DNA from: Myxococcales bacterium
GTDB lineage: Bacteria; Myxococcota_A; Polyangia; Haliangiales; Haliangiaceae
DNA: 64,000 bases
Reading direction: 5' to 3'
NCBI GenBank assembly: GCA_016720595.1
Contig: JADKKI010000002.1
Location: 372,001 to 436,000 of the forward strand
The notes beneath the pieces are model-generated. The model did no database searches and was not told the origin of the DNA. It saw only the letters and a program-made list of their open reading frames with translations. A program made the translations under genes and the position numbers. This document shows, in pieces, positions 9,068 through 17,894 of the stretch (position 1 is its first letter; each line of letters begins with the position of its first letter).

Positions 9068-10380
9068 GGCGGCCCCTGATCACAGCGTGTGTGCTCGCGC
9101 TCGCCGGTGCGCCGGTCGCCGCCGCGCCACCGCCGGATCCCGCGCTCGAATACGATCCGAACAGCCAGGCCTGGAATGGCATGGCGAGCTTCGTCGGCCT
9201 CGCCGAGGGCATGGGCTTCACGGTCACGCCCGTCAGCTCGCTCGAGTGGGGGGACATCTCGGCCGACGACATCCTGTTCCTGGTCTACCCGCTCAAGCGC
9301 GTCGAGCCGCAGAAGCTCGGAGCGTTCGTCCAGGCCGGCGGCAACGTCGTGATCGCCGATGACTTCGGCGACGGCAAGGAGGCCATGCAGTCGATGGGGA
9401 TGCTCCGCGTCGAGGTCGAGCAGGCCAAGGCGAGCCGGTTCTACGAAGGTCGCAGCTACGCGCCGATCGCGAACGCGCGCGGCGATCATCCGCTCGCCAA
9501 GGACGTGGGCGATGTGGTCACCAATCACCCCGCGGTGATGACCAACGTCGATGGCGCATCGACGATCGTCGCGCTCGATGATGGGGCGATCGTGGTCGCC
9601 GGCGAGCGCGGCAGCGGGCGGTTCGTGGCGATCAGCGACCCGAGCATCCTGATCAACCGGATGCTGCAGTTCCCCGGCAACGTGCAGCTGACCAGCAACG
9701 TGCTGAACTGGCTCGACCGCGGCAATCGCCGGGCGCGGCACATCATCCTGCTCCGCGGCGACGTGCCGATGTACGGCGAGCCCCGCCCTTACATCGATGA
9801 TGCCCATGCGGGTGAGCTCGGGCGCTCGATCGCGGATCTCAACTTCTGGCTCTCGGAGCGGCGCGCGTGGCTGCTCACGCCCGGTGCGATGAAGGCGCTG
9901 GCCGCGGCCCTCGCGGCCGCCCTGCTCCTGCTCGCGATGCTGGCCCTCCCCGTCCGCCGCGGGCCGAAGATCGATGGCGCCTGGCTCAAGTTCCATCGCC
10001 CCGCGCGGCGCGACGAGCCCCACGGCCTGGTGGTCGCCGCCGATGCCGGCACCGGCTCGCACCTGGTGATCGCCTGCATCCTCCGCGACCAGGTCCAGCG
10101 GCTGCTCGCCGACCTCACCGGCCGTCCCGAGCCGCTGTATACGGTTCCTGAAACCCAACTGGTCGCCGAGCTGTCCAAGGCACGGGGCACGGTCGCCGGC
10201 GTCGCGCTGACCCGCGTCTACCGGCGCCTGCGTGCCCTCCCGAGCCGAGGCCAGGCCGCGGCGCCGTGGAGCGCGGGACACCTCCAGCGACGCGAATTCG
10301 ACACCCTGTACAAAGACGTGGCCGAGCTGTGTCGTACTCTCGGCGCCGACGTCCCCGACGCCCCGCAAGAAGCAACCTAG
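9064..10380 (+). CDS. DUF4350-domain membrane protein
   Basis: A 438-residue protein from GTG (RRPLITACVLALAGAPVAAA, a signal peptide). The periplasmic part contains a DUF4350-type Rossmann-like domain: FVGLAEGMGFTVTPVSSLEW, DDILFLVYPLKRVEPQKLGA, VQAGGNVVIADDFG, GERGSGRFVAISDPSILINR and LNWLDRG. One transmembrane segment follows near residues 278-300 (ALAAALAAALLLLAMLALPV). A cytoplasmic C-terminal part of about 130 residues ends in helices. DUF4350 proteins are nearly always encoded beside MoxR ATPases and DUF58 proteins, exactly as here. The function of the trio is unknown beyond a link to envelope stress and metallochaperone-like assembly in some bacteria. Confidence 0.85.
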   Translation: MRRPLITACVLALAGAPVAAAPPPDPALEYDPNSQAWNGMASFVGLAEGMGFTVTPVSSLEWGDISADDILFLVYPLKRVEPQKLGAFVQAGGNVVIADDFGDGKEAMQSMGMLRVEVEQAKASRFYEGRSYAPIANARGDHPLAKDVGDVVTNHPAVMTNVDGASTIVALDDGAIVVAGERGSGRFVAISDPSILINRMLQFPGNVQLTSNVLNWLDRGNRRARHIILLRGDVPMYGEPRPYIDDAHAGELGRSIADLNFWLSERRAWLLTPGAMKALAAALAAALLLLAMLALPVRRGPKIDGAWLKFHRPARRDEPHGLVVAADAGTGSHLVIACILRDQVQRLLADLTGRPEPLYTVPETQLVAELSKARGTVAGVALTRVYRRLRALPSRGQAAAPWSAGHLQRREFDTLYKDVAELCRTLGADVPDAPQEAT

Positions 10381-10383
10381 CCG

Positions 10384-11352
<969 letters not shown>

Positions 11353-11353
11353 G

Positions 11354-13045
11354 TTGATCCCTCGGCTCGCCACACGCGGCAAGCTGATCCTCGGGACCGC
11401 GCTGCTGTTCCTCCTGGTCGGCGCCCTGCACGGGGCTCCGCCGCTGGTCGCGCTCTCGGGCACGATCCTCTCCGTCCTGCTCGCGCTCTACCTCGCGTTC
11501 TATCCCACCGCGATCCTCCTGCGCCGGAAGAAGATCGAGCTGTCGTGGTGGGTGCCGCCGGGCGATCAGCCAGGCGGTGCGCTGTCGGCCGATCGGCCGT
11601 TCCAGCTCCACCTCGCGTTCCGAAACCACGGCAGCCGCAAGCTCCGGATCCTCTCGACCAACATCCTCGCGGCCTCGGGCCTCCAGCTCGACGAACGCCC
11701 GAGTGCCACGGTGAAACGTGGCCAGCAGGTCGAGGTCACCACGATCGTCAAGCCGCTCGCCGCGGGCTATCAGGTCCTCCACGGCGCCGCCCTGACGTTC
11801 GGCGATGCGCTCGGGCTGTTCGATATCGAGGCGTTCTTCCCGAACCCGATCGCGATCAAGGTCTTCCCGCGCACGGTCCCGATGCGCGGCGCGCCCGTCC
11901 GCGCCGTCGGCGGGGCGCTGCACGAGCAGGTCGGCCTCCACCACGTGCGTCGCCGTGGGCTGTCGGGCGAGCTCCGCGAGCTGCGCGAGCACAGCCACGG
12001 AGATCCGTTCAAGATGATCGCCTGGAAGGCCACGGCCCGGCGCGGGCAGCTGATGGTCCGCGATCTCGAGAACGAGATCGTCACCACGCACCTCGTGCTC
12101 CTCGATGTGGGCGGCGGGATGCGGAGCGGCGCCCTCGGCAAGACGCCGCTCGATTGGGCCTGCGACTCGGTCTCCGCGCTCGCCAAGTCCTCCGTCGCGA
12201 ACAGCGATCGGATCGGCCTCGTCGCCTTCGACACGCGTCCGGTGGTCGAGCTACCGCCCGACACCGGTCATCACCACTACCTCCAGCTGGTGGATCGCCT
12301 GCTCGACACGCGCTCGATCGTCGACGAGGACCTCACCGATGTCACGGCCGGCGAGCTGGTCGCGCTGGTCGCGCGCTACCTCGCGCACCAGGAAGCGATC
12401 GATGTCCGGATCAAGGTCGCCCCACCTCTCGACGACGGACGCTGGACCTCGATCCAGGCGGGCCCCGATGGCCAGCTCTACGACGTCGCGGCCACCGGGC
12501 GACTCTGCCGCCGGCTGATCGATCTGATGGTCGGCAGCGACAAGAACGCCAAGGGCGAGAAGCGCGCGAAGCTCGCACCGGTGGTCGAGCCCGACGCCCA
12601 GCTCGCACCGCTCCGACAGTTCTGTCGGCTGCGCGGGATCGAGCTGCCGTACCGCACCACCTGGGAGCACGGAAAGCGCGCCCACGGCCTGATGCGGGCG
12701 GTCGAGCGCGCCGTGGTCAACGGACGCCCGGACGTCGTGGTCCTGGTCTCGGATCTCGCCGGCTTTGCCGAGGACGAGCCGCGCGCCATCAAGGCGCTGG
12801 CGCGGCTCCGCAAGGCTGCGGGCTCGGTCGTCGCGCTGGTGCCGTCGACCTCCGCGTTCCTACCCGTCGCCACTACGCCGCATGGTGAGCGGGTCCGCGA
12901 GCTGATGGCCCGCGATCAGAAGGCGCTGATCGAGCCGGGCCGGCGCCTGTTGACGCGGCACGGCATCTCGGTGCTCGAAGGCTCCCCCGCCGACAGCCTC
13001 GATCGGCTGCTCAGCGGCGGGCGCATGCGCCGGCGTACTGGCTGA
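11354..13045 (+). CDS. DUF58-domain membrane protein
   Basis: A 563-residue protein apparently starting at TTG (IPRLATRGKLILGTALLFLL). The start is set by the tight junction with moxR, since no ATG or GTG fits before the first membrane helix. Two transmembrane segments lie at about residues 10-25 and 30-55. A beta-sandwich region follows, and the DUF58 core includes GDPFKMIAWKATARRGQLMV near residue 220. A VWA-like part comes next (LVLLDVGGGMRS, DRIGLVAFDTRP), with a C-terminal VVLVSDLAGF strand. The DUF58 region is split by a long insertion of about 150 residues before the last strands. It is the last gene of the seven-gene operon and the expected client or partner of MoxR. Confidence 0.85.
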   Translation: MIPRLATRGKLILGTALLFLLVGALHGAPPLVALSGTILSVLLALYLAFYPTAILLRRKKIELSWWVPPGDQPGGALSADRPFQLHLAFRNHGSRKLRILSTNILAASGLQLDERPSATVKRGQQVEVTTIVKPLAAGYQVLHGAALTFGDALGLFDIEAFFPNPIAIKVFPRTVPMRGAPVRAVGGALHEQVGLHHVRRRGLSGELRELREHSHGDPFKMIAWKATARRGQLMVRDLENEIVTTHLVLLDVGGGMRSGALGKTPLDWACDSVSALAKSSVANSDRIGLVAFDTRPVVELPPDTGHHHYLQLVDRLLDTRSIVDEDLTDVTAGELVALVARYLAHQEAIDVRIKVAPPLDDGRWTSIQAGPDGQLYDVAATGRLCRRLIDLMVGSDKNAKGEKRAKLAPVVEPDAQLAPLRQFCRLRGIELPYRTTWEHGKRAHGLMRAVERAVVNGRPDVVVLVSDLAGFAEDEPRAIKALARLRKAAGSVVALVPSTSAFLPVATTPHGERVRELMARDQKALIEPGRRLLTRHGISVLEGSPADSLDRLLSGGRMRRRTG

Positions 13046-13056
13046 CTCAGCGCAAG

Positions 13057-13245
13057 TTAGCGAACGACTTCGAGATTGCTCTCGACGACCGTTACCGTCC
13101 ACTTGGCTTCCCGGGTGTTGCCCGCCGCCTTCGACGTCACCGAGCCGATCGAGATGGCTGTGAGGAGCAACGCCGCGCCGATGAACAGCGCGTCCTTCCA
13201 GCGGTCCCGACCATGCCGATGTGCGATCTCGTTCAGATTGCTCAT
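13057..13245 (-). CDS. Small single-pass membrane protein
   Basis: A 62-residue protein. The start at 13243-13245 is supported by a strong GGAGG nine bases upstream. A basic, His/Arg-rich N-terminal part (MSNLNEIAHRHGRDRWKD) precedes one transmembrane helix (ALFIGAALLLTAISIG). The C-terminal part is predicted to be extracytoplasmic (SKAAGNTREAKWTVTVVESN). No family is recognised. It converges with the DUF58 gene, 11 bases apart. About 100 bases upstream is a perfect dyad (13345-13363) that could control it. Confidence 0.6.
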   Translation of the reverse strand: MSNLNEIAHRHGRDRWKDALFIGAALLLTAISIGSVTSKAAGNTREAKWTVTVVESNLEVVR

Positions 13246-13344
13246 CCCAATTCCTCCAAGGTCGATGAAAGTCCCACTGTAGAAAATACAGATCGGGGTC
13301 GTCCCTGTCACGAAAAACACCTAATAAACGGCAAGCCGGGATCA

Positions 13345-13363
13345 GATTCCTCGTCGAGGAATC
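13345..13363. promoter_or_regulatory. Perfect 19-base dyad, operator-like
   Basis: GATTCCTCG and CGAGGAATC flank a single T. The dyad is in a gene-free stretch upstream of the small membrane protein (minus strand) and behind the unknown gene at 13472. Its AT-rich neighbourhood (13255-13330) is unlike the rest of the window and may hold a promoter. A second imperfect pair (ATGTAGCC / GGCCTACAT) follows at about 13368-13398. Its role as an operator is inference. Confidence 0.35.
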
Positions 13364-13471
13364 GGGAAATGTAGCCGCGACAGCGCGACTGGCCTACATC
13401 GGCTCTTCGTCAGTCAACGGCGGTGTCGCACATCACCTGACGTGGTTCGTCCGCTCCCGCTAGCTTCGACG

Positions 13472-14719
13472 TCAGTTACGCCGCCGACGCGGGCGGCTTG
13501 GCATCGGGGCCGACGTCATCGCTCTCTGATCGCTCTGATCGGGCAGATCCGTGGGCCGCTCCGCGTGCGCCTCGGCCTCGAGTCGCTCCTCGGCCTCGAG
13601 CCGGTCCGAGAGCTGCGCGATGTCCCCGCGGAGGGCCGCACCACAGGCGCGACACGTGGTGGCGGAGACCTCCACCACCGAAGCGCACGCGGTACAGCGC
13701 GGCACGCGGACGCGGCGACCGACCACGTGACCACCACCCGCGGCGCCGAAGATCAGGAGCGGCGTCAGGCTCGGCGTCGCGACCGCGACCGCCACGCCGA
13801 CCCCGAGCACCGCCCCGGCCACGAAGCCCACGCCTCCGCGATGCGTGCGCCAGCGAAACGCGGTCTTGCGGGGCGGTGGCGCATCCTCGGCGAGATCGAT
13901 GTCCGCGAACCGCTCCGGCTTCTCCCGATGCGGCACCGCCTCCGCGTCAGGCGGGATGCCCAGCCGCTCGCGGAGCTCCGTGCGCTGCGGCGCGAGCACG
14001 GACAGCCACGCGCTGACCTCGTCTCGCTGCGGCCCACCGAGCCCGTCCGGCACACCGGTGCCGCACACCGCCGCCTGCACCGCGAGCAGGTACGCGAGCT
14101 CCGACATCGGGAGGTAGCCAGCGCGCAGCACGTCGTACTCGAGCGGCGAGTACCCGCCGTTGAACCGCCCCGGCCGCGAGTACTCCTGGAACGCGGCGTT
14201 CGCGGCGATCACCCCGAGCCCGAGGTACACTGTCGCGATCGAGCCCCGCTCGTGGTCGCGCTCGACGTCGATCTCGATCTCCGGCTGCTCTCCGGACCGA
14301 TACGGGTCCACGCTCTCGGGCCGGTTGACCGCCGCGTGCGCCACGCCGAGCTCGTGCGCCAGCGTCCCGGCGACGTCGTCCTCGCCGAGGAACTCGACGC
14401 GGAACTGCAGCTGCTTCGCGCGCACCATCGTCAGGCCGACGCGCGTCTCCGGCTTCCGCTCCGTCGGCGGCGCGCCGAGCCGCTCGTCACCGAGCTCGAT
14501 CGTCCGGGGATTCCCGGCGTGCCACGCGAGCCGCCGCAGCAGCGCCCGAACCCCACCACGCGTGGCGCGCCATGGCTCAGGAAACGCGTCGACTCCCGGC
14601 ACCACGGGTGGCGCGAGGAGCGGCAGTGCGCCCCCGCGTGCGACCAGATCGGCCAGCACACCGAGCAGCAGCTCGCGTCGTTCGGCGACGGGTGATCGCG
14701 GAGCCATCGCGTCCATCAT
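13472..14719 (-). CDS. Unknown protein with two membrane helices and a C-terminal zinc ribbon
   Basis: A 415-residue protein from ATG at 14717-14719 (MMDAMAPRSPVAERRELLLG). The first 230 residues are soluble and contain GEDDVAGTLAHELGVAHAAV and, later, YLGLGVIAANAAFQEYSRPG and GYSPLEYDVLRAGYLPMSELAY, an arrangement reminiscent of a metallopeptidase helix-plus-helix core but without an HExxH motif. Near residues 300-340 two hydrophobic segments (GFVAGAVLGVGVAVAVA and LLIFGAAGGGHVVG) form a membrane hairpin. The C-terminal part has a CxxC...CxxC zinc ribbon (RCTACASVV, TCRACGAAL) and an acidic/Arg tail. I do not recognise a family. The neighbouring gene is another small membrane protein on the same strand. 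Confidence 0.65.
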   Translation of the reverse strand: MMDAMAPRSPVAERRELLLGVLADLVARGGALPLLAPPVVPGVDAFPEPWRATRGGVRALLRRLAWHAGNPRTIELGDERLGAPPTERKPETRVGLTMVRAKQLQFRVEFLGEDDVAGTLAHELGVAHAAVNRPESVDPYRSGEQPEIEIDVERDHERGSIATVYLGLGVIAANAAFQEYSRPGRFNGGYSPLEYDVLRAGYLPMSELAYLLAVQAAVCGTGVPDGLGGPQRDEVSAWLSVLAPQRTELRERLGIPPDAEAVPHREKPERFADIDLAEDAPPPRKTAFRWRTHRGGVGFVAGAVLGVGVAVAVATPSLTPLLIFGAAGGGHVVGRRVRVPRCTACASVVEVSATTCRACGAALRGDIAQLSDRLEAEERLEAEAHAERPTDLPDQSDQRAMTSAPMPSRPRRRRN

Positions 14720-14791
14720 GCCCGCTCGCCCTGCGGTGGGCGAGCGTTCGGCGAGCGTCCGCACACCGGGCGCCAGCGCACGAGCGCCGGG

Positions 14792-15118
14792 TCAGTGGCT
14801 CATCGGCTCGGGCCCGATGTCCGCGCGCGCCGCCGCACGCGCCCCCGCCCGCTCCATCTTCGCGCTCCTCATCGGCTGATTCCCGGCCCCATCGGCGTCC
14901 TTCTCCACCGCCCGGCTCCTCAGGTAACGGACGAGATAGATCGCCCCGCCGATCGCGGCACCTGCCGCCAGCAGGCCCAGGAGGCCGCGCTTGGGACCGA
15001 CCCGCTTCGCGAGGTCCGCCGTGCCCCCGCCCACTCGGCTCGCGAGATCCGCGGCCGTCGATCCGATGCTCGAGACCATGTGTCGTGCGTTTGTCATCAT
15101 GAGCCCACACTCGTGCAT
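14792..15118 (-). CDS. Small membrane-anchored protein of unknown function
   Basis: About 108 residues if started at ATG 15116-15118, which has GAGG eight bases upstream. An alternative is ATG at 15098-15100 (102 residues, starting MMTNARHM). It carries an amphipathic stretch (MVSSIGSTAADLASRVGG, TADLAKRVGPKRG), one hydrophobic segment (LLGLLAAGAAIGGAIYLVRY) and a charged, Ala/Arg-rich tail (MRSAKMERAGARAAARAD). The layout resembles small phage-shock or DUF-type membrane proteins, but no family can be named. It lies 72 bases upstream of the zinc-ribbon gene on the same strand. Confidence 0.5.
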   Translation of the reverse strand: MHECGLMMTNARHMVSSIGSTAADLASRVGGGTADLAKRVGPKRGLLGLLAAGAAIGGAIYLVRYLRSRAVEKDADGAGNQPMRSAKMERAGARAAARADIGPEPMSH

Positions 15119-15229
15119 CGCCCGTGCCTCGCACGGCAGGCGCATCTGCGGGCCGCGCACGCCCGCGCACCAACGCCCTGATCCGTACCGCCACCGACCG
15201 TTTCCCGTTCCGGATCCGATGCCGGTACC

Positions 15230-15283
15230 GATGCCGATGCCGATGCCGATGCCGATGCCGATGCCGATGCCGATGCCGATGCC
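15230..15283. repeat. GATGCC hexanucleotide array, nine perfect units
   Basis: Nine consecutive GATGCC units run from 15230 to 15283, with imperfect units (CCGATGCCGGTACC before, GAGGCC after) on both sides. It lies upstream of the 14792-15118 gene (minus strand) and upstream of the broken DUF1835-like gene, between two divergent genes. All six frames are open through it, so frames crossing it mean nothing. The rest of 15119-15430 holds no other gene that I can support. Confidence 0.85.
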
Positions 15284-15430
15284 GAGGCCGGCGTTGCCTC
15301 ACCACCGTCGGATCACATCGCATTGCGAGCCACCCCCGGAGAATCCGCGGCATCGGTAGCACTGCACCGGGGCTTACAACGGGCGCGTGGTGCCCTTGAA
15401 TGGGTGTTGCCTACGACCCATGCTCTCGCG

Positions 15431-16318
15431 ATGCCGCCCTCCTTTGCAGAGGCCATCCATCTCGTGTTCGGCGAGACAGGCATGGGGCGGCTACTAAGGG
15501 CTGGCGCTAAGAGAGCGCGCATCCACGGCTCGGGCGACGCACTCACGAGCGGCCCTTGTGATGTCGACCCGGCTCGTCACGAGAAGCTCCGCGAAGCCTG
15601 GGACACCGAGCGGGGCTGGCCGGGCTCGCGGCACCGCGTCGGTCTAGAGCGTCTCCGCGCGATGATCGCTGGCGAAGAACCGGTCGTGCTCTGGGGAACT
15701 CGCGCGTTCTCAGATCTCGTTTGGCTATGGTGGGCACTGGATGGACTGCGCCGCATTGGCGCCGAGGGACCACGTTTCTTCCTCGCGCGGCCTGCTCCTG
15801 ACGATCCACTCACGGGGTGCGGCGGTTAGACAGCTGAGGAAGCAAGCGTCGCGCTTGCTGCCGCGAGGCCGATCACGGATGACGAGTGGCGGGATGGTGC
15901 CGAGTTGTGGATCAACTACGCTTCATCGACACCGCTTGCGTTCGATGAAGCGCGCCGGAGAGGTTCGCGCGCGTACCCCGAGCTGACTCGTAGCGCCGAG
16001 CTGCACGGTGCTTGGTTCCCACGTTTCACGGATGGGCGCCTCCGCCTTTCCGAGCTCGACGCGGTCCTCCTCGACGGCGCGGCCGACTCATGGCTCACGA
16101 CGTCCGACCTCTTGCGGGGACTGCCGGAGGATTGGCGTACGCGGCTAGCGTGGCCATTCACCGCCTTCTTCCCGATCTACCGCCTTCGTGATTGGGCGAC
16201 GCACGGCGTGCTGGAGCGCGAGGCTCTCGACGACGACAACCCGTGGACGCAGGATCGATTTCGAGCCACCGACAGAAGCCGCGCGCTGATCGACTACGGG
16301 CTCGAGGGGCGTCGGTGA
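15431..16318 (+). pseudogene. DUF1835-like protein interrupted by one in-frame TAG
   Basis: The first part (codons 1-132, from MPPSFAEAIHLVFGETGMGR) shows the DUF1835 pattern: IHLVFG, ALTSGPCDVDPARHEKLREAW, and the strand VVLWGTRAFSDLVWLWWALDG. A TAG at 15827-15829 stops it after TGCGG. The very same frame then continues as TAEEASVALAAARPITDDEW and runs 162 more codons to the TGA at 16316-16318, with DGRLRLSELDAVLLDGAAD and LPEDWRTRLAWPFTAFFPIY, matching the expected C-terminal domain. No base is gained or lost, so one amber codon splits an otherwise intact 295-residue protein. DUF1835 proteins have no known function. The gene could be a recent pseudogene, a sequencing error, or subject to readthrough. 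The GC content and codon use are somewhat less extreme than those of its neighbours, which hints at an accessory gene. Confidence 0.7.
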
Positions 16319-16882
16319 TGCGCCGCAGCTCTACGTCGGCGGTTGCCTCGTGAACGCCCCCACCTCGCCGTGGGTACGAATGGAGCATGACTCCGGCTGG
16401 CGGCTCGCACTGCACGGTCGTCCCTGACGGTTCTTCGGCACGCTCCCAGGGGCGAGGCCGATTGCAGTGGGGGAACGTAGGTGGCGCTATTGACCAAGTA
16501 CGTCGGTGGCACAGTTCGCTGACGGGCTCGTGCACGGCTGACGTGACGCTCGTGCCGTTCGCGCTCGTGCCGGTCTCGCTCGTGCCGTTCGCGCTCGTGC
16601 CGGTCTCGTTCGTGCCGCTCTCGCTCGTGCCGTTCGCGCTCGTGCCGCTCTCGTTCGTGCCGCTCTCGTTCGTGCTGCTCGCGGTCCCTCCGACGCCGGC
16701 GGCCCCATACGCTCCGCTCGGATCGTCGCTGTCGCGACCGCTCACGGCTTCTCCGGTCACGGGGCCTCCTCGGTGGTCATTTCGCCCCTGACGCGAAACA
16801 ACACGCGCCGCGCGCGCGAGCCGCTGCCCGAACACACACCTCGGTTCCCAGCGCGCGTCACGGTTGTTTCGCGGGAGGGGGC
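16319..16882. other. Gene-free stretch
   Basis: I see no supportable gene here. The stretch holds the nine-unit 15-base array at 16549-16683. Frames on both strands are open only because the array has no stops. Confidence 0.5.
16549..16683. repeat. 15-base tandem array, nine units
   Basis: Nine units of consensus YTCGTGCCGNTCKCG run head to tail from 16549 to 16683. Variants alternate in the second half (TTCGCG, GTCTCG, CTCTCG). Because the unit is a multiple of three, every frame is open and would encode pentapeptide repeats, but no ribosome site or start supports translation. Confidence 0.85.
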
Positions 16883-17230
16883 GTGACCACCAAGGAGACT
16901 CCCGTGACCTTCGAAGCCTACGACCGCTCTCTCCAGCTCCTTCGCTCCCTCGTGCCCGTCCTCAAGGCGCTCGCCACGCAGGACCCCGAGCTCACCAAGC
17001 AGCTCCGCCGCGCCGCCCAGAGCGTCGGGCAGAACCTCTCCGAGGGGAACCAGCGCGCCGGCAAGGACCGCCGGCACCTGTTCCGCATCGCCCTCGGCTC
17101 CGCCGCCGAGGTGACCACCGCGCTCCAGCAGGCGGTCGCGCTCGAGAGCCTCGCAGCCGCGCAGGTCGCCGAGGCGCTCGAGCTCGCGGATCGGATCCGC
17201 GCGATGACCTACCGACTCGCCACCCGGTGA
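16883..17230 (+). CDS. Four-helix bundle protein (S23 / 23S rRNA-intervening-sequence family)
   Basis: A 115-residue protein starting at GTG with GGGAGGGGG just upstream, which favours this start over an internal GTG at 16904. The sequence is almost wholly helical with the family's pattern: FEAYDRSLQLLRSLVPVL, then QLRRAAQSVGQNLSEGNQRA (the conserved Ser-x-x-x-N-x-x-E-G part), KDRRHLFRIALGSAAEVTTA and a last helix ALELADRIRAMTYRL. Related proteins were first found encoded within insertions in 23S rRNA genes but most are stand-alone. Here there is no rRNA nearby. They form oligomeric helical bundles. The role is unknown. It is followed 50 bases later by the large hexanucleotide array. Confidence 0.85.
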   Translation: MTTKETPVTFEAYDRSLQLLRSLVPVLKALATQDPELTKQLRRAAQSVGQNLSEGNQRAGKDRRHLFRIALGSAAEVTTALQQAVALESLAAAQVAEALELADRIRAMTYRLATR

Positions 17231-17280
17231 GCGCGCCGGGCCGGGCGGCCCGGACCTCCGCCCGTTTCGATCCGGACGAT

Positions 17281-17703
17281 GCCCCCGCCCCCGACGCCGA
17301 TTCCGACCCCGATTCCGCCGATTCCGACACCGATTCCGACGCCGATTCCGACCCCGATGCCGATTCCGACCCCGACGCCGACCCCGACGCCGACCCCGAT
17401 TCCGACGCCGACCCCGACCCCGACGCCGACCCCGACGCCGACCCCGACGCCGACCCCGACGCGGACCCCGACGCCGACCCCGACGCCGATCCCGACGCCG
17501 ATTCCGACGCCGATTCCGACGCCGACCCCGACGTTGATGCGGCCGGGTGCAAGCGGATGCGGATGCGGATGCGGATGCGGATGCGGATGCGGATGCGGAT
17601 GCGGGTGCGGGTGCGGGTGCGGGTGCGGGTGCGGGTGCGGGTGCGGGTGGTGCGGGTGGTGCGGGTGCGGGTGGTGCGGGTGGTGCGGGTGGCGCGGGTG
17701 CGG
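17281..17703. repeat. Large simple-sequence array: CCGAYN, GGATGC, GGGTGC and GGGTGGTGC blocks
   Basis: Four blocks follow one another. 17281-17532 is a degenerate CCGA(C/T)N hexamer array. 17555-17602 has eight perfect GGATGC units. 17603-17644 has seven perfect GGGTGC units. 17645-17703 is a GGGTGGTGC-type ninemer array. The unit change from GGATGC to GGGTGC at 17603 is a clean single-base switch. The frames through it give Pro-Thr, Asp-Ala or Cys-Gly runs on one strand and Arg or Ala-Ser runs on the other, with no start or ribosome site. It lies between the convergent four-helix-bundle gene and smc. Confidence 0.9.
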
Positions 17704-17729
17704 CCCGCTGTGGCACCCAGATCAGCGAG

Positions 17730-17812
17730 CGGCGCTCGGGCGCGTTCAGCCTCTCGCAATGCGCGCGCCTCGGGCAACCAGCTCGCGTAGCGGCGAAGGC
17801 TATCCGAAGCGA
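17730..17812 (-). repeat. Diverged inverted copy of the 94-base repeat
   Basis: The stretch GGCGCTCGGG, CGCAATGCGCGCGCC, CGGGCAACC and GGCTATCCG occurs in the same order and spacing as in the reverse complement of the 94-base tandem unit at 17895-18170. Fifteen bases (17755-17769) are identical. The copy lies in opposite orientation, about 90 bases before the array. Confidence 0.75.
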
Positions 17813-17894
17813 GTAGCGGGAAGGCGGGCGGGTCGAACGTCGGAGGTGAAGGTGCGCTAGGTGGAACCTCCGCTACATCCCCTCCGACCCATGC

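Noticed and set aside
16158..16835. Minus-strand frame encoding Gly-Thr-Ser-type pentapeptide repeats.
   Set aside because: It overlaps the broken DUF1835-like gene, has no signal or start site, and comes only from the 15-base array.
17281..17703. Long open frames through the simple-sequence array (Pro-Thr, Asp-Ala, Cys-Gly or Ala-Ser repeats).
   Set aside because: All six frames are open merely because the repeat units contain no stop; there is no ribosome site, start or conserved edge.
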